From assembly GCF_000091305.1 (NCBI RefSeq), contig NC_013929.1:6138001-6202000 (forward strand): a stretch of DNA of 64,000 nt, read 5' to 3'. Within the stretch, counting starts at the first letter, position 1; the number at the start of each line of letters is the position of its first letter. This DNA is from Streptomyces scabiei 87.22 (GTDB lineage: Bacteria; Actinomycetota; Actinomycetes; Streptomycetales; Streptomycetaceae). Under the pieces are notes generated by a model. The model was not told where the DNA came from and ran no database searches. It saw only the letters and a program-made list of their open reading frames with translations. The translations under genes were made by a program, and so were the position numbers. Positions 1-14,495 of the stretch are shown piece by piece.

Positions 1-29
1 CGTACAAGGCGGACCACTACCGCTACTGA
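1..29 (+). CDS. ahcY: S-adenosyl-L-homocysteine hydrolase, C-terminal end only (partial)
   Basis: Only the last eight codons lie in the window (YKADHYRY, stop TGA at 27-29). This tail is nearly identical to the conserved C-terminus of S-adenosylhomocysteine hydrolases, where the Lys and the Tyr of the KxDHYRY motif reach into the NAD site of the neighbouring subunit. The enzyme splits S-adenosylhomocysteine into adenosine and homocysteine and keeps the methylation cycle running. The assignment rests on this short motif plus the expected streptomycete gene order upstream of the RDD/SpoIIM pair. Confidence 0.75.
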
Positions 30-189
30 TCCGCCCGACGGCGGGTGCGTCCGCGCGGTGACGCGCAGGGACGCACCCGTCCCGGCAGCAGCTCCCAGGC
101 AGGCCCCCGCACCCCCGTGCCGGGGGCCTGCCCGTTCGCCCCGTGCTCCGCACCGGACCGGGCCGACCCGTCAGGACCCCAGGACCCCC

Positions 190-804
190 ATGCCCCGCGG
201 CCGGTATTCGTTCCACGACCCGCACGACCACACCCCCCTCGCCGAAGAACACTTCCACTGCGCGCCCGGCCCGTCCGGCTGGCGCTACGTCTCCCAACGG
301 ACCACCCCGTCCGGTGATCACGCAGGCTCCGTCGACCTCGCCCTCGACGAACTCGGCCGCCCGATCCGCCTCGAACTGCACGCCGCGAGCTGGCAGGTCC
401 GCGGCGCCGCCCTCGACGGCGTCACCTGGGTCCGTACCGATCCCGCCGGCACCGAGGCCACCGAAGGCAACGTCCGCGCCCACGCCTTCACCGGAACCTC
501 CCCCGCCTTCCTGATCGCCACCGCCCGCCTCCTGCGCCTCACCCCCTCCGCGCCCGCCACGCGGCTACGCCTCGTGGCCTTCACCGACCCGGTCCTGGCC
601 CCCCGCACCCTGGACCAGTCCTGGGCGCTGATCGAAAGAGAAACACACGCCACTGACAACGGCCCCCTGACCGTGGACACGTACCAGGTCACAGCCCTGG
701 ACACGGGTGAGCAGCACAGCGTCCACCTCGCCGGCGACGTCGTCCTCGCGGCCCCCGGGATCGAGCTGGAACACCTGGAGACACCGCCGTCGACGTTCGA
801 CTGA
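190..804 (+). CDS. Conserved hypothetical protein, 204 aa
   Basis: I do not recognise a domain. The ATG at 190 is preferred over the in-frame codon at 58 because the protein then begins MPRGRYSFHDPHDH and the residues encoded before it are low-complexity Arg/Pro/Ala, typical of untranslated GC-rich DNA read in frame. The 204-residue product has no signal peptide or membrane segment. It has alternating beta-like stretches (for example around FHCAPGPSGWRY near residue 20, and the region near residue 90) and an acidic C-terminus. It follows ahcY by about 160 bp on the same strand and may be co-transcribed with it. Function is unknown. Confidence 0.7.
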   Translation: MPRGRYSFHDPHDHTPLAEEHFHCAPGPSGWRYVSQRTTPSGDHAGSVDLALDELGRPIRLELHAASWQVRGAALDGVTWVRTDPAGTEATEGNVRAHAFTGTSPAFLIATARLLRLTPSAPATRLRLVAFTDPVLAPRTLDQSWALIERETHATDNGPLTVDTYQVTALDTGEQHSVHLAGDVVLAAPGIELEHLETPPSTFD

Positions 805-849
805 GAGCGCGCCCGACTGCCGACTGCCGACCGGCAGCCGGGCGAACAC

Positions 850-1803
850 TCACGCGGGTGGCGCGAACCCGGTGGCGGGACGCTCGGCAGGAGGCGTCTG
901 AGGCGTCTGAGGCGGCGGCGTGTGAGGCTGAGTGGTCGCGCCGGGGCTCACGTACCCCCCGGGCGGCGCGTACGCCGGAGCGACCGACGGAGTCCCCGGC
1001 GCGCCCCAGCCGGGCCCACCGACAGGCCCACCCGGTACGCCCGCCGCGCCGGCCGCGCCCGCGAACGCCTGCCGAGCCTCCCGCGCCTGCCGCTCGTGGA
1101 CCACGGCCGCCAGGTACGCGCCCGGCGGTACCCCGTACGGCGGCGGAGCCCCCGTCCGCGCCGCGAGGTCCGTGGCGAGACGTTCCGCCATCGCCGCCCC
1201 GACGTGCGGGTCCAGCTGCCGCATGCGGGTGAGGTACTGGCGGACGGCCAGCCACAGCCCGTCGGGAACGGCGGACAGGTCGAGTTCGGAGAACCGCCCC
1301 GCCAGCCAGGGCGGTGGCGGCGGCACGAACGCCGTCTGCCCGCTCGGCACCCGCTCCCGCACCACCAGCGTCCCCGCGAACACGTCACCCAGCCGCCGCC
1401 CCCGCGCCGACACGAGCGAGGCGATGCACGCGACGACGCCGAACGTCATCAGGATCTCGACCACACCGACCGCACCGCGCACCAACGCGTGCCGGAACCG
1501 GATGGGTCCCCCGTCGTCCCGCACCACCCGCAGCCCGCACGCCAGCTTCCCCAGCGAACGCCCATGACTCAGCGTCTCCACCGCGATCGGCCCGCCCACC
1601 AGGACGAGCAGGAAGCTCGCGATGGATATCGCCGTCTGCGCCGCCTCGTCGAGGCCGGCCGTCGACAGCACCAGGACCAGGACCACCGCCAGATACACGA
1701 CCACGGCCACGACCAGGTCGAGCAGTACGGCCAGCGCCCGGCTCGGCAGCTTCGCGGGACGCAGCTCCAGAGCCACCGCCTCGCCCGTCACCAGCTCACT
1801 CAC
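850..1803 (-). CDS. RDD family membrane protein with Pro/Gln-rich C-terminal tail
   Basis: 317 residues from a GTG start (complement of 1801-1803) with a GGAAGG ribosome-binding site just upstream. This start gives VSELVTGEAV and excludes about 98 upstream in-frame residues that look like translated intergenic DNA. Residues about 15-155 form an RDD domain: the first membrane helix carries the Arg..Asp pair (SRALAVLLDL), a second helix follows at about 55-75, and a conserved LGDVFAGT segment sits near the end. The rest is a soluble region and a long Pro/Gln/Thr-rich tail. RDD proteins are polytopic and mostly of unknown function. The gene is divergent from the SpoIIM-like gene, a pairing common in actinobacteria that suggests a joint membrane role. 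Confidence 0.85.
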   Translation of the reverse strand: MSELVTGEAVALELRPAKLPSRALAVLLDLVVAVVVYLAVVLVLVLSTAGLDEAAQTAISIASFLLVLVGGPIAVETLSHGRSLGKLACGLRVVRDDGGPIRFRHALVRGAVGVVEILMTFGVVACIASLVSARGRRLGDVFAGTLVVRERVPSGQTAFVPPPPPWLAGRFSELDLSAVPDGLWLAVRQYLTRMRQLDPHVGAAMAERLATDLAARTGAPPPYGVPPGAYLAAVVHERQAREARQAFAGAAGAAGVPGGPVGGPGWGAPGTPSVAPAYAPPGGYVSPGATTQPHTPPPQTPQTPPAERPATGFAPPA

Positions 1804-1962
1804 ACCCGTAGTCCTTCCGGTTTCCTGCCCTGACCTGCCCCGAGAGTGGCCAGTCTGCCAAGCTGAGGACAGATCGCGCCGCAGTACGACCAGTGAGATC
1901 AGTAAGACCAGTACGACAAGCCGACACGCGGTTTCACAGAGGGACGAGGAGCAGCACACCCG

Positions 1963-2970
1963 ATGGACCTCGACGTCTTCGTGTCCGCCCATCGTGCCGA
2001 GTGGGACCGCCTCGACGCCCTGCTCCGCCGCCAGCGCCGGCTCGACGGTGCCGAGGTCGACGAGCTCGTCACGCTCTACCAACGCACGGCCACCCACCTC
2101 TCACTGATCCAGTCGAGCGCACCCGACCCCCAGCTGACCGGACGCCTCAGCCGACTCGTGGCACGCGCGCGGAGCGCGGTGACGGGCAACCGGCGGGCCT
2201 CCTGGCGCGACGTCACCCGTTTCCTGACCCACCACTTCCCCGCCGCGGTCTACCGCTCCCGGCACTGGTGGGTCCCCACCGCCCTGCTCTCCACACTCGT
2301 CGCCGCGCTCCTCGGCTGGTGGATCGGCGTCCACCCGGAGGTCCAGGCATCCCTCGCGGCCCCCGACGCCCTGCGCGAGATGACCCGCCCCGGCGGCCAG
2401 TACGAGACGTACTACTCCAGCCATCCCGCCGCGTCCTTCGCGGCCCAGGTCTGGACGAACAACGCCCAGGCCGCCGCGATGTGCCTGGTCCTGGGCATCT
2501 TCCTGGGCCTGCCGGTCCTCTGGATCCTGCTCCTGAACATGCTGAACCTGGGTGTGGGCATCGGTCTGATGGCCTCGGCCGGGCGCCTCGACGTGTTCCT
2601 CGGGCTGATCCTTCCGCACGGCCTCCTGGAACTGACGGCCGTCTTCGTGGCCGCGGGCACCGGCCTGCGCCTCGGCTGGACCGTCATCGATCCGGGGCCG
2701 CGCACCCGGCGCGTGGCCCTGGCCGAGGAGGGCCGAGCCGCCCTGGGCATGGCGATAGGCCTGGCGCTGGTCCTGTTCGTCTCCGGCGCCATCGAAGGCT
2801 TCGTCACCCCGTCCGGCCTGCCCACCTGGGCCCGCATCAGCATCGGTGTCCTCGCCGAACTCGCCTTCCTGGCCTACGTCTACGTCCTGGGCGGACGTGC
2901 CGTCCGCGCCGGTGACACGGGCGATGTGGAGGAGCACGAACGCAGCGCCACGGTCCCCACGGCGGCCTGA
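1963..2970 (+). CDS. Stage II sporulation protein M (SpoIIM / DUF95) family membrane protein
   Basis: 335 residues from ATG 1963 (MDLDVFVSAHRAEWDRL). The N-terminal 95 residues are a charged helical cytoplasmic region; hydrophobic segments follow at roughly residues 105-125, 165-190, 205-235, 260-280 and 295-315. The overall plan matches the DUF95/SpoIIM family. In endospore formers SpoIIM belongs to the peptidoglycan-degrading engulfment complex; streptomycetes lack engulfment, so the role here is probably a different membrane or envelope function with the divergent RDD protein. The two starts are about 160 bp apart and presumably share a regulatory region. Confidence 0.85.
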   Translation: MDLDVFVSAHRAEWDRLDALLRRQRRLDGAEVDELVTLYQRTATHLSLIQSSAPDPQLTGRLSRLVARARSAVTGNRRASWRDVTRFLTHHFPAAVYRSRHWWVPTALLSTLVAALLGWWIGVHPEVQASLAAPDALREMTRPGGQYETYYSSHPAASFAAQVWTNNAQAAAMCLVLGIFLGLPVLWILLLNMLNLGVGIGLMASAGRLDVFLGLILPHGLLELTAVFVAAGTGLRLGWTVIDPGPRTRRVALAEEGRAALGMAIGLALVLFVSGAIEGFVTPSGLPTWARISIGVLAELAFLAYVYVLGGRAVRAGDTGDVEEHERSATVPTAA

Positions 2971-3024
2971 TGTGCGTCCACCCCTGCCGGACTGTTAGTC
3001 TCCTCTTCGTTCCCGCAAGAGCCG

Positions 3025-3053
3025 TTGACACGGTGCCTGTGGGGAGGTAGATT
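3025..3053 (+). promoter_or_regulatory. rRNA operon promoter (HrdB/sigma-70 type)
   Basis: Perfect -35 hexamer TTGACA (3025-3030), a 17-base spacer, and -10 hexamer TAGATT (3048-3053). It lies about 500 bp before 16S, as expected for the upstream promoter of a multi-promoter streptomycete rrn operon. Confidence 0.7.
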
Positions 3054-3183
3054 CGAACAGTTGCCTAGAGGTGGTCATACCCCAGGGCGCAGTGAAAATC
3101 TATCGGCTTCTCGTGAAGGCATTTCCCGAGTGAGCCCACCCGATGAATCGGAAACGAACGGCCGGTCAGTCCGGCCAAAGACT

Positions 3184-3194
3184 TCTGATAAAGT
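3184..3194 (+). promoter_or_regulatory. Candidate second rrn promoter, -10 element
   Basis: TAAAGT at 3189-3194 within TTCTGATAAAGTCGGA. The same word recurs as CTGATAGAGTCGGA at 3268-3280. No good -35 hexamer is seen 17-18 bases upstream. Streptomycete rrn operons have several tandem promoters, some with poor -35 boxes. Confidence 0.4.
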
Positions 3195-3265
3195 CGGACT
3201 CGCCGGAAAGGGAAACGCGAAAGCGGAAACCTGGAAAGCACCGAGGAAATCGGAACCGGAAACGG

Positions 3266-3276
3266 TCTGATAGAGT
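3266..3276 (+). promoter_or_regulatory. Candidate third rrn promoter, -10 element
   Basis: TAGAGT at 3271-3276 in GTCTGATAGAGTCGG, a near copy of the element 82 bases upstream. No convincing -35 box. The call rests on the repeated word and on position inside a known multi-promoter region. Confidence 0.4.
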
Positions 3277-3549
3277 CGGAAACGCAAGACAGCAAGACCG
3301 AAGGGAAAAGCCCGGAGGAAAGCCCGAGAGGGTGAGTACAAAGGAAGCGTCCGTTCCTTGAGAACTCAACAGCGTGCCAAAAATCAACGCCAGATATGTT
3401 GATACCCCGTCTCCAGCATCTGCTGGGACGAGGTTCCTTTGAAATAAAACACAGCGAGGACGCTGTGAACCATCGGACTATTCCTCCGGTGGTTCCGCTC
3501 TCGTGATGTGTGCACCGACGCTTTTAATTAAGCACAGTCGGGTAAACAT

Positions 3550-8502
<4,953 letters not shown>

Positions 8503-8509
8503 CCTCAGT

Positions 8510-8526
8510 TGCTCGCGTCCACTGTG
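8510..8526 (+). other. Right arm of 23S rRNA processing stem
   Basis: TGCTCGCGTCCACTGTG pairs perfectly with 5362-5378 across the 23S gene. Confidence 0.8.
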
Positions 8527-8598
8527 TTGGTTCTGAAACCACGAACAACCCCATTCCCGTTTGGTCACGGGGGATGGTGCGGTTGAGTGTTTCATAGT

Positions 8599-8717
8599 GT
8601 TTCGGTGGTCATAGCGTGAGGGAAACGCCCGGTTACATTCCGAACCCGGAAGCTAAGCCTTACAGCGCCGATGGTACTGCAGGGGGGACCCTGTGGGAGA
8701 GTAGGACGCCGCCGAAC
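8599..8717 (+). rRNA. rrf: 5S ribosomal RNA
   Basis: Starts GTTTCGGTGGTCATAGCG and ends GGACGCCGCCGAACA, about 119 nt. It contains the conserved loop segment CATTCCGAACCCGGAAGCTAA. Confidence 0.96.
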
Positions 8718-8727
8718 AAATATTGGG

Positions 8728-8757
8728 AAAGGCCCACACCTTATGGTGTGGGCCTTT
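8728..8757 (+). terminator. Rho-independent terminator of the rRNA operon
   Basis: A 13-bp perfect stem (AAAGGCCCACACC 8728-8740 with 8745-8757), loop TTAT, followed by a pyrimidine-rich tail. It sits ten bases after 5S. Confidence 0.9.
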
Positions 8758-8813
8758 CTGCGTTTCCGGTCCTTTCCAGGTTTCCCGGGGAATTCGCCTG
8801 ATTCGAGCTCCGA

Positions 8814-10123
8814 TCAGAGGCGTCCTGCCGCCTTCAGTGCCAGGTAGGCGTCCGCGAGGGCTGGCGCCAGGTTGTCCGGAGTCGCGTCGACCACCGTGAC
8901 GCCGTGGCGGCGAAGCTGGTCGGCGATGCGATGGCGCTCCGTCTGGGACTGAGCCGCCGCAGCGGCCTCGTAGACGGCGTCCGTGGTCCCTCGGGCTTCC
9001 GCCATCCGGGCGATGTGCGGGTCGGCGACCGAGGCGACCAGGACCGAATGGCGCTGGGTGAGGCGGGACAGGACGGGGAGCAGGCCCTGTTCCACGGGGG
9101 CCGCGTCGAGGGTGGTGAGCAGGACGATCAGGGCTCGACGGGGGGCCGTACGGAGCGCGGTGGCCGCGAGGCCCCGGGCGTCCGTCTCGACCAGCTCCGG
9201 TTCGAGCGGGGCCATCGCGTTGACCAGGGACGGAAGGACGTCACCCGCCGAGCGGCCCTGGACGAGGGCCCGTACGCGACGGTCGTAGGCGAGAAGGTCC
9301 ACCCGGTCGCCGGCGCGGGAGGCGAGGGCGGCCAGCAGGAGAGCCGCGTCCATGGAGGCGTCGAGGCGGGGGGCGTCGCCCACGCGGCCCGCGGAGGTAC
9401 GGCCGGTGTCCAGCACGAGGAGGATGTGGCGGTCCCGCTCGGGACGCCAGGTGCGGACCGCCACCGACGACTGGCGGGCCGTGGCGCGCCAGTCGATGGA
9501 ACGGGTGTCGTCGCCGGGGATGTACTCACGGAGGCTGTCGAACTCCGTGCCCTCGCCCCGGGTCAGGACGCTGGTGCGGCCGTCGAGTTCGCGCAGCCGG
9601 GCCAGCTTGGACGGCAGGTGCTTGCGGCTGGTGAACGGAGGCAGCACCCGTACGGTCCAGGGGACCCGGTGGCTGCCCTGGCGGGCGAAGAGGCCGAGGG
9701 GGCCGTAGGAGCGGATCGTGACCCTGTCCGCCTGGCGGTCGCCCCTGCGGGTCGGGCGCAGCCGGGTCGTGACGCGGCGGCGTTCGCCCGGAGGGATCGT
9801 CAGGCGGTGGCGGGAGGCCGCCACTTCGGAGCCGGGGAGCCAGCTGCTGGGCGGCCAGGCGTCGCGCAGCTGGGCGCGCAGGGGACGGTTGGCGGGGTTG
9901 GTGACCGTGAGGGTGACGTCCGCGGTCTCGCCCAGGCGTGCGGAGGTGTCACCGGAGCGCAGGAGGCCCAGGCGGCGCACGGGAGCGGCGAGGGCGTAGT
10001 CGCAGGCGCACGCCAGCGCCAGGGGAGCGTTCACCGCGAGGATGCCCGTCCAGCCGGGTTCCCAGATGCCTACGGGGAGGGTGCCGAGGGCCGCGAGGAG
10101 TGCGGCGCGTCCGGTGGGGGCCA

Positions 10124-10124
<1 letters not shown>
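8814..10124 (-). CDS. DUF58 domain-containing protein
   Basis: 436 residues from ATG at 10124. Two hydrophobic stretches near the N-terminus are followed by an extracytoplasmic beta-rich region and the DUF58 signature around residues 195-225 (EFDSLREYIPGDDTRSIDWR), then a von Willebrand A-like fold (LLVLDTG...). DUF58 proteins accompany MoxR ATPases in a chaperone-like system of poorly defined substrate. The start overlaps the moxR stop by one base (TGATG), so translation is coupled. It is the last gene of the five-gene minus-strand block. Confidence 0.9.
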
Positions 10125-11112
<988 letters not shown>

Positions 11113-11116
<4 letters not shown>

Positions 11117-12303
11117 GAACGGCGTACCTCTCTTTCGAGGGCGTCGAGGTGGTCGGTGAGGGCGATGAGGGCCGCGTCGTCGCCGGGCGGCGGCCCGAAG
11201 AGCAGCGGGTGCAGGGGCTGTCCGTCGCCGTGGAGGTGGGCGGACAGGGCGGGGAGCAGGGCCTCGGGCGTGTGGGCCCGGGAGACGGGGACGCCGACGA
11301 GGGGGGCGAGGCGGGTGCGGGTGGTGGAGCGCAGAGCGGCGGCCGCGCGGTCGCGGGCGTCGGCCTTGCGGTAGAGGCGGGCGCGGCCTTCGACGGTTTC
11401 GGAGGCGCGGATCGCGACGGGGAGCTTCTCGGGCACCAGGGGGCCGAACCGGCGTGCGCGCCAGAAGGCGGCGACGGCGCCGGCGAGGAAGAGCTGCAGG
11501 GTGCCCCAGAACCAGCCCGAGGGGAGCAGGCCGAGGAAGCCGCGGTCGCCGGTGTCGGGGGCGGAGTCGGACAGCGAGGGGAGGTACCAGACCACATGGG
11601 GGCGCGAGCCGAGGAGCTGGAGGGCGAGGGAGGCGTTGCCCTGCTCGTCGAGGCTGTTGTTGAGGAGGATGTCGGGGGCGCCGAGGACGACGGTGTCGCC
11701 CTTGCCCCCGGCTGCGGGGACGCGCACCAGGGTGGGCAGGCCGTTCTCGGGGTAGCAGGTGTCGGCCGCGCCGACGGTGACGTCGTAGCGGATGCCGCCG
11801 GTGTCGGCGCTGCCCGCGCGGTGGGCGGCCGGCAGTTCGCAGCGGGGCCTGAGCGTGGAGTCCAGGCTGAGGGCGGTGTCGGCGGTGACACCGGGGGCGA
11901 GGGTGCTCACGGACGGGGGGCCGGGGGCCACCAGGACCGTGCGTCCGCCGGAGTCCTCGGTCGCCGCGCGGAGGCGGCGCTGCTGGGGGTCGGTCAGCAG
12001 GTCCGGGTTCGCGACCAGGAGCGTCGTGTCGGGGCCGGCCGCGGTGGCCGCCCGGTCGAGGGTGGTGACGAGCCGGGTGGACACGCCCCGGTCGTCGAGG
12101 AGTTCGGCGACGGCGCGGCTGCCGTCGGTGTCGGCGGAGCGGGGGTCCAGGCGGCCGTGCTGGGCGCCGGAGCGGATCACGGCGATGACGGCGGCGGCCG
12201 TCAGGAGGATCACCGCCGCGAGGACGACACCGCGCGCGCGGGTCCACACCTGGCGGGCCGTGGGCGAGACCGAGGTGGACGGACGCGTGGCCTCGGTGGT
12301 CAT
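11113..12303 (-). CDS. DUF4350 domain-containing membrane protein
   Basis: 396 residues from ATG 12303 (MTTEATRPSTS), the start that overlaps the upstream stop as ATGA. An N-terminal membrane helix (about residues 26-45, VVLAAVILLTAAAVIAVI) precedes an extracytoplasmic DUF4350 region with the typical LLDDRGV...LLVANPDLL pattern. A second membrane segment lies near residues 265-290 (FWGTLQLFLAGAVAAFW) and the C-terminal part is cytoplasmic. It is always found next to MoxR/DUF58/DUF4129 genes in actinobacteria. Function is unknown. Confidence 0.88.
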
Positions 12304-13016
12304 TCGGCGGCTCCCGGGCGGGTGCTGCGGGCGGTGTCGGGGGTGCTGCTCGCCGTTACTGGCCTGGCGCGTTCCAGGTCGGTGTCGAGTGCGGCGAGCC
12401 GGAGGTACGTTTCCTCGGAGGCGGACCGGCCGCCGTACGTGACGTCGTCGAAGTCCCGGGCGGCGGTGTGCAGCCGGTCCGCGTGGGCGGGGAGCGAGGT
12501 GCCCGCTTCGGAGGCCGCCTCGTCCGCGGTGCGGCCGGGGCGTACGTCGAGCAGGGCGCGTTCCTCCAGGGAGCGGACGACGCCGCGCATGCGTTCCTGG
12601 ACGGCCTGGTTCCAGTGGCCCTGGGCGGCCTGCGCCTCGGCGGCCGCCCGGTGCTCGGCGGCGCTGCGGGGGCGGTCGTCGAAGAGGACGGCGGACGAGG
12701 CGGGGGCGCGGCGTGGGGCGCCGAGGCGCCACCACAGGGCCCCCAGCAGGGCCAGTACGGCCAGGACGATGACGACGAGGCCGAGCGTGCCGCCGGGGGT
12801 GGCGGCCGAGGCGGCGCCGAAGACCTTGTCGAGCCACTCCCAGAAGGCGTCCATGGCGCGCTCGTACCAACTGGGGTCGTTCTGGTGGTACATGCCCTTG
12901 GACAGCTCGCGTCGGGCCGCCTCGCGCGCGGGGTCGCGCGGGAGGGTGAGGGGCGGCTCGTCCGCCGAGCGCCACGCCGCCGGTACGGCTGTCAGTGCTC
13001 CCCCCGCCAGGCTCAC
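12300..13016 (-). CDS. DUF4129 domain-containing membrane protein
   Basis: 238 residues from a GTG start at 13016, preceded by GGGGAG about eight bases upstream inside the end of the previous gene. One membrane helix lies at about residues 79-100 (LGLVVIVLAVLALLGALWW). The C-terminal DUF4129 part (about 125-215) contains an ERMRGVVRSLEERALL helix and an RTADE motif. The gene begins four bases after the upstream stop and overlaps the next gene by four bases. It is part of the MoxR-associated operon. Confidence 0.87.
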   Translation of the reverse strand: MSLAGGALTAVPAAWRSADEPPLTLPRDPAREAARRELSKGMYHQNDPSWYERAMDAFWEWLDKVFGAASAATPGGTLGLVVIVLAVLALLGALWWRLGAPRRAPASSAVLFDDRPRSAAEHRAAAEAQAAQGHWNQAVQERMRGVVRSLEERALLDVRPGRTADEAASEAGTSLPAHADRLHTAARDFDDVTYGGRSASEETYLRLAALDTDLERARPVTASSTPDTARSTRPGAAE

Positions 13017-13020
13017 CCCG

Positions 13021-14355
13021 TCAGCTCCCCGGGGTGGCGCCCGGGGCGTCGCCGTAGCCCTGGAGACCGGCGGCGCGGCCCAGTTCGAGGTCGAGGGCTT
13101 CGCGGCGGATGCGCTGGTCGATGTAGAGCAGCACGGTGACGCCCGCGCTGATCGGGAAGGTGAGCGTGGACCCGATCACCGCGCCGACGCCGCTGATGAC
13201 GAGGTAGGTCCAGCCGAGTGTGGTGCCGCCGGTGGCGAGGAGGCCGGAGATGCCGTCCCCGTCGAGGGCGGCGCCCGCGAAGGAGAAGGGGATCACGACG
13301 ATCGACGCGACGATGTAGGCGATGATCGCGGCGAGCAGCTGGATGCCGAGGACCCGCCACCAGGAGCCGCGCACCAGCTTGCCGGAGCGGCCCAGGGACT
13401 TGCGGACGCCCTGCTTCTCCAGCATCAGCGCGGGGGAGGCGAGCGAGAAGCGGATCATCAGCCACACGGTGAGGACGAAGGCGCCGAGTCCGCCGAGGAG
13501 GGCGAGGAGGACGCCTGCGCCGGTGGAGCCGCCGGTGGCGAGGAGGACGCCGGGGAGCACGCCGACGGCCATGACCAGGACGGCGATCACGAGCAGGAGG
13601 ACGGTCAGCCCGGCCAGCCTGAGAAGCTGGGGGCGGGCGTCCCGCCAGGCCTCGGCGGTGGTCACCGACCTGCCGAGGACGGCACGGCTGGTCACGGTGG
13701 TGAGCAGGGCCGTCGCGATGATCGTGCCCAGCAGGGAGATCACCATGACGACGGAGGTGCTCAGCAGGGTGTCGCGCAGGGCGCGGCCCAGTTCGCCGGG
13801 GGTGGTGGTGGGGTCGTTGAGGGCGTCGGCGCTCGCGGTGTCGTCGAGGACGAAGCCCTGGAGCAGGATGACGCCGATCTGGGTGACGACCGCGACGGCC
13901 AGGGAGATGCCGAGGACCGTGCGCCAGTGCGTGCGCATGGTGGAGACCGCGCCGTCGAGGATCTCGCCGATGCCGAGGGGGCGCAGCGGGATCACACCGG
14001 GCTTGGCGGCGGGCGGGGGGCCGCCCCAGCCGCCGCCCCAGCCCGGAGTGCCGTAGCCGGGTGCTCCGTGGCCCCCGGGGGCACCGGGGCCCGGGTGGCC
14101 GCCCCAGCCCGGGACGGGCGGTGGTGGCGGGGTCGCGCCGGGGGCCTGCGGGGTGGGAGCGGACCACTGGGCGGGCGGCGGCTGCTCCTTGGACCACTTG
14201 GACTGCTGCGGTGCCTGGTCGGGACCCGCCTGGTCCGCGGGCTGTGCGCGGTCCGCGTCGGTCCGGTCCTCGGGCCGCGCGGAGCCCTGCGGGTCCGGCT
14301 CCTGGCCGCCGGAGGGGGCGGATCCGGGCGAGGCCCAGCCCGGAGTGTCCTTCAT
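13021..14355 (-). CDS. Polytopic membrane protein with Pro/Gly-rich N-terminus
   Basis: 444 residues from ATG 14355. The first ~130 residues are disordered, rich in Pro, Gly and Gln. They are followed by PLGIGEILDGAVSTMRTHWR, the conserved motif of the membrane-domain family sometimes annotated as glycerophosphodiester phosphodiesterase membrane domain. About six hydrophobic segments span residues 160-415. No phosphodiesterase catalytic domain is present, so a catalytic function should not be assumed. It is the first gene of the five-gene minus-strand block and is divergent from mtnA across 140 bp. Confidence 0.85.
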   Translation of the reverse strand: MKDTPGWASPGSAPSGGQEPDPQGSARPEDRTDADRAQPADQAGPDQAPQQSKWSKEQPPPAQWSAPTPQAPGATPPPPPVPGWGGHPGPGAPGGHGAPGYGTPGWGGGWGGPPPAAKPGVIPLRPLGIGEILDGAVSTMRTHWRTVLGISLAVAVVTQIGVILLQGFVLDDTASADALNDPTTTPGELGRALRDTLLSTSVVMVISLLGTIIATALLTTVTSRAVLGRSVTTAEAWRDARPQLLRLAGLTVLLLVIAVLVMAVGVLPGVLLATGGSTGAGVLLALLGGLGAFVLTVWLMIRFSLASPALMLEKQGVRKSLGRSGKLVRGSWWRVLGIQLLAAIIAYIVASIVVIPFSFAGAALDGDGISGLLATGGTTLGWTYLVISGVGAVIGSTLTFPISAGVTVLLYIDQRIRREALDLELGRAAGLQGYGDAPGATPGS

Positions 14356-14441
14356 CGTCGCTCCTTCACGGTGCTCGTCCGCGGTCGCGGCGGCAGCTTG
14401 GCGCCCATCGTGCCACGCGGTCCGCGCGACGTGACCGGGGG

Positions 14442-14481
14442 CCGTATCCGCTGCGTACCTTCAATTGTCCGACGGATACGG
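14442..14481. promoter_or_regulatory. Inverted repeat in the mtnA upstream region
   Basis: CCGTATCCG (14442-14450) and CGGATACGG (14473-14481) are 9-bp perfect inverted arms separated by 22 bases, ending 14 bases before the mtnA start. It could be an operator or a 5' hairpin; no regulator can be named. Confidence 0.35.
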
Positions 14482-14495
14482 GGCAGACTGACCGC

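Larger units (their letters stand above)
2971..3549 (+). promoter_or_regulatory. rRNA operon promoter region and 16S leader
   Basis: A 579-base stretch without a gene. It contains one strong sigma-70-type promoter (TTGACA 3025-3030, TAGATT 3048-3053), two further -10-like hexamers (3189-3194 and 3271-3276), a purine-rich segment at 3150-3330, and the conserved leader sequence TTGAGAACTCAACAG near 3359. Short open frames in this stretch are chance. Confidence 0.75.

Noticed and set aside
58..189. An N-terminal extension of the hypothetical gene at 190
   Set aside because: The added residues are low-complexity Pro/Ala/Arg typical of translated intergenic DNA.
3065..3387. Minus-strand open frames in the rRNA leader
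   Set aside because: Phe/Arg/Ser-rich translations of a purine-rich leader; position is explained by rrn promoters and leader.
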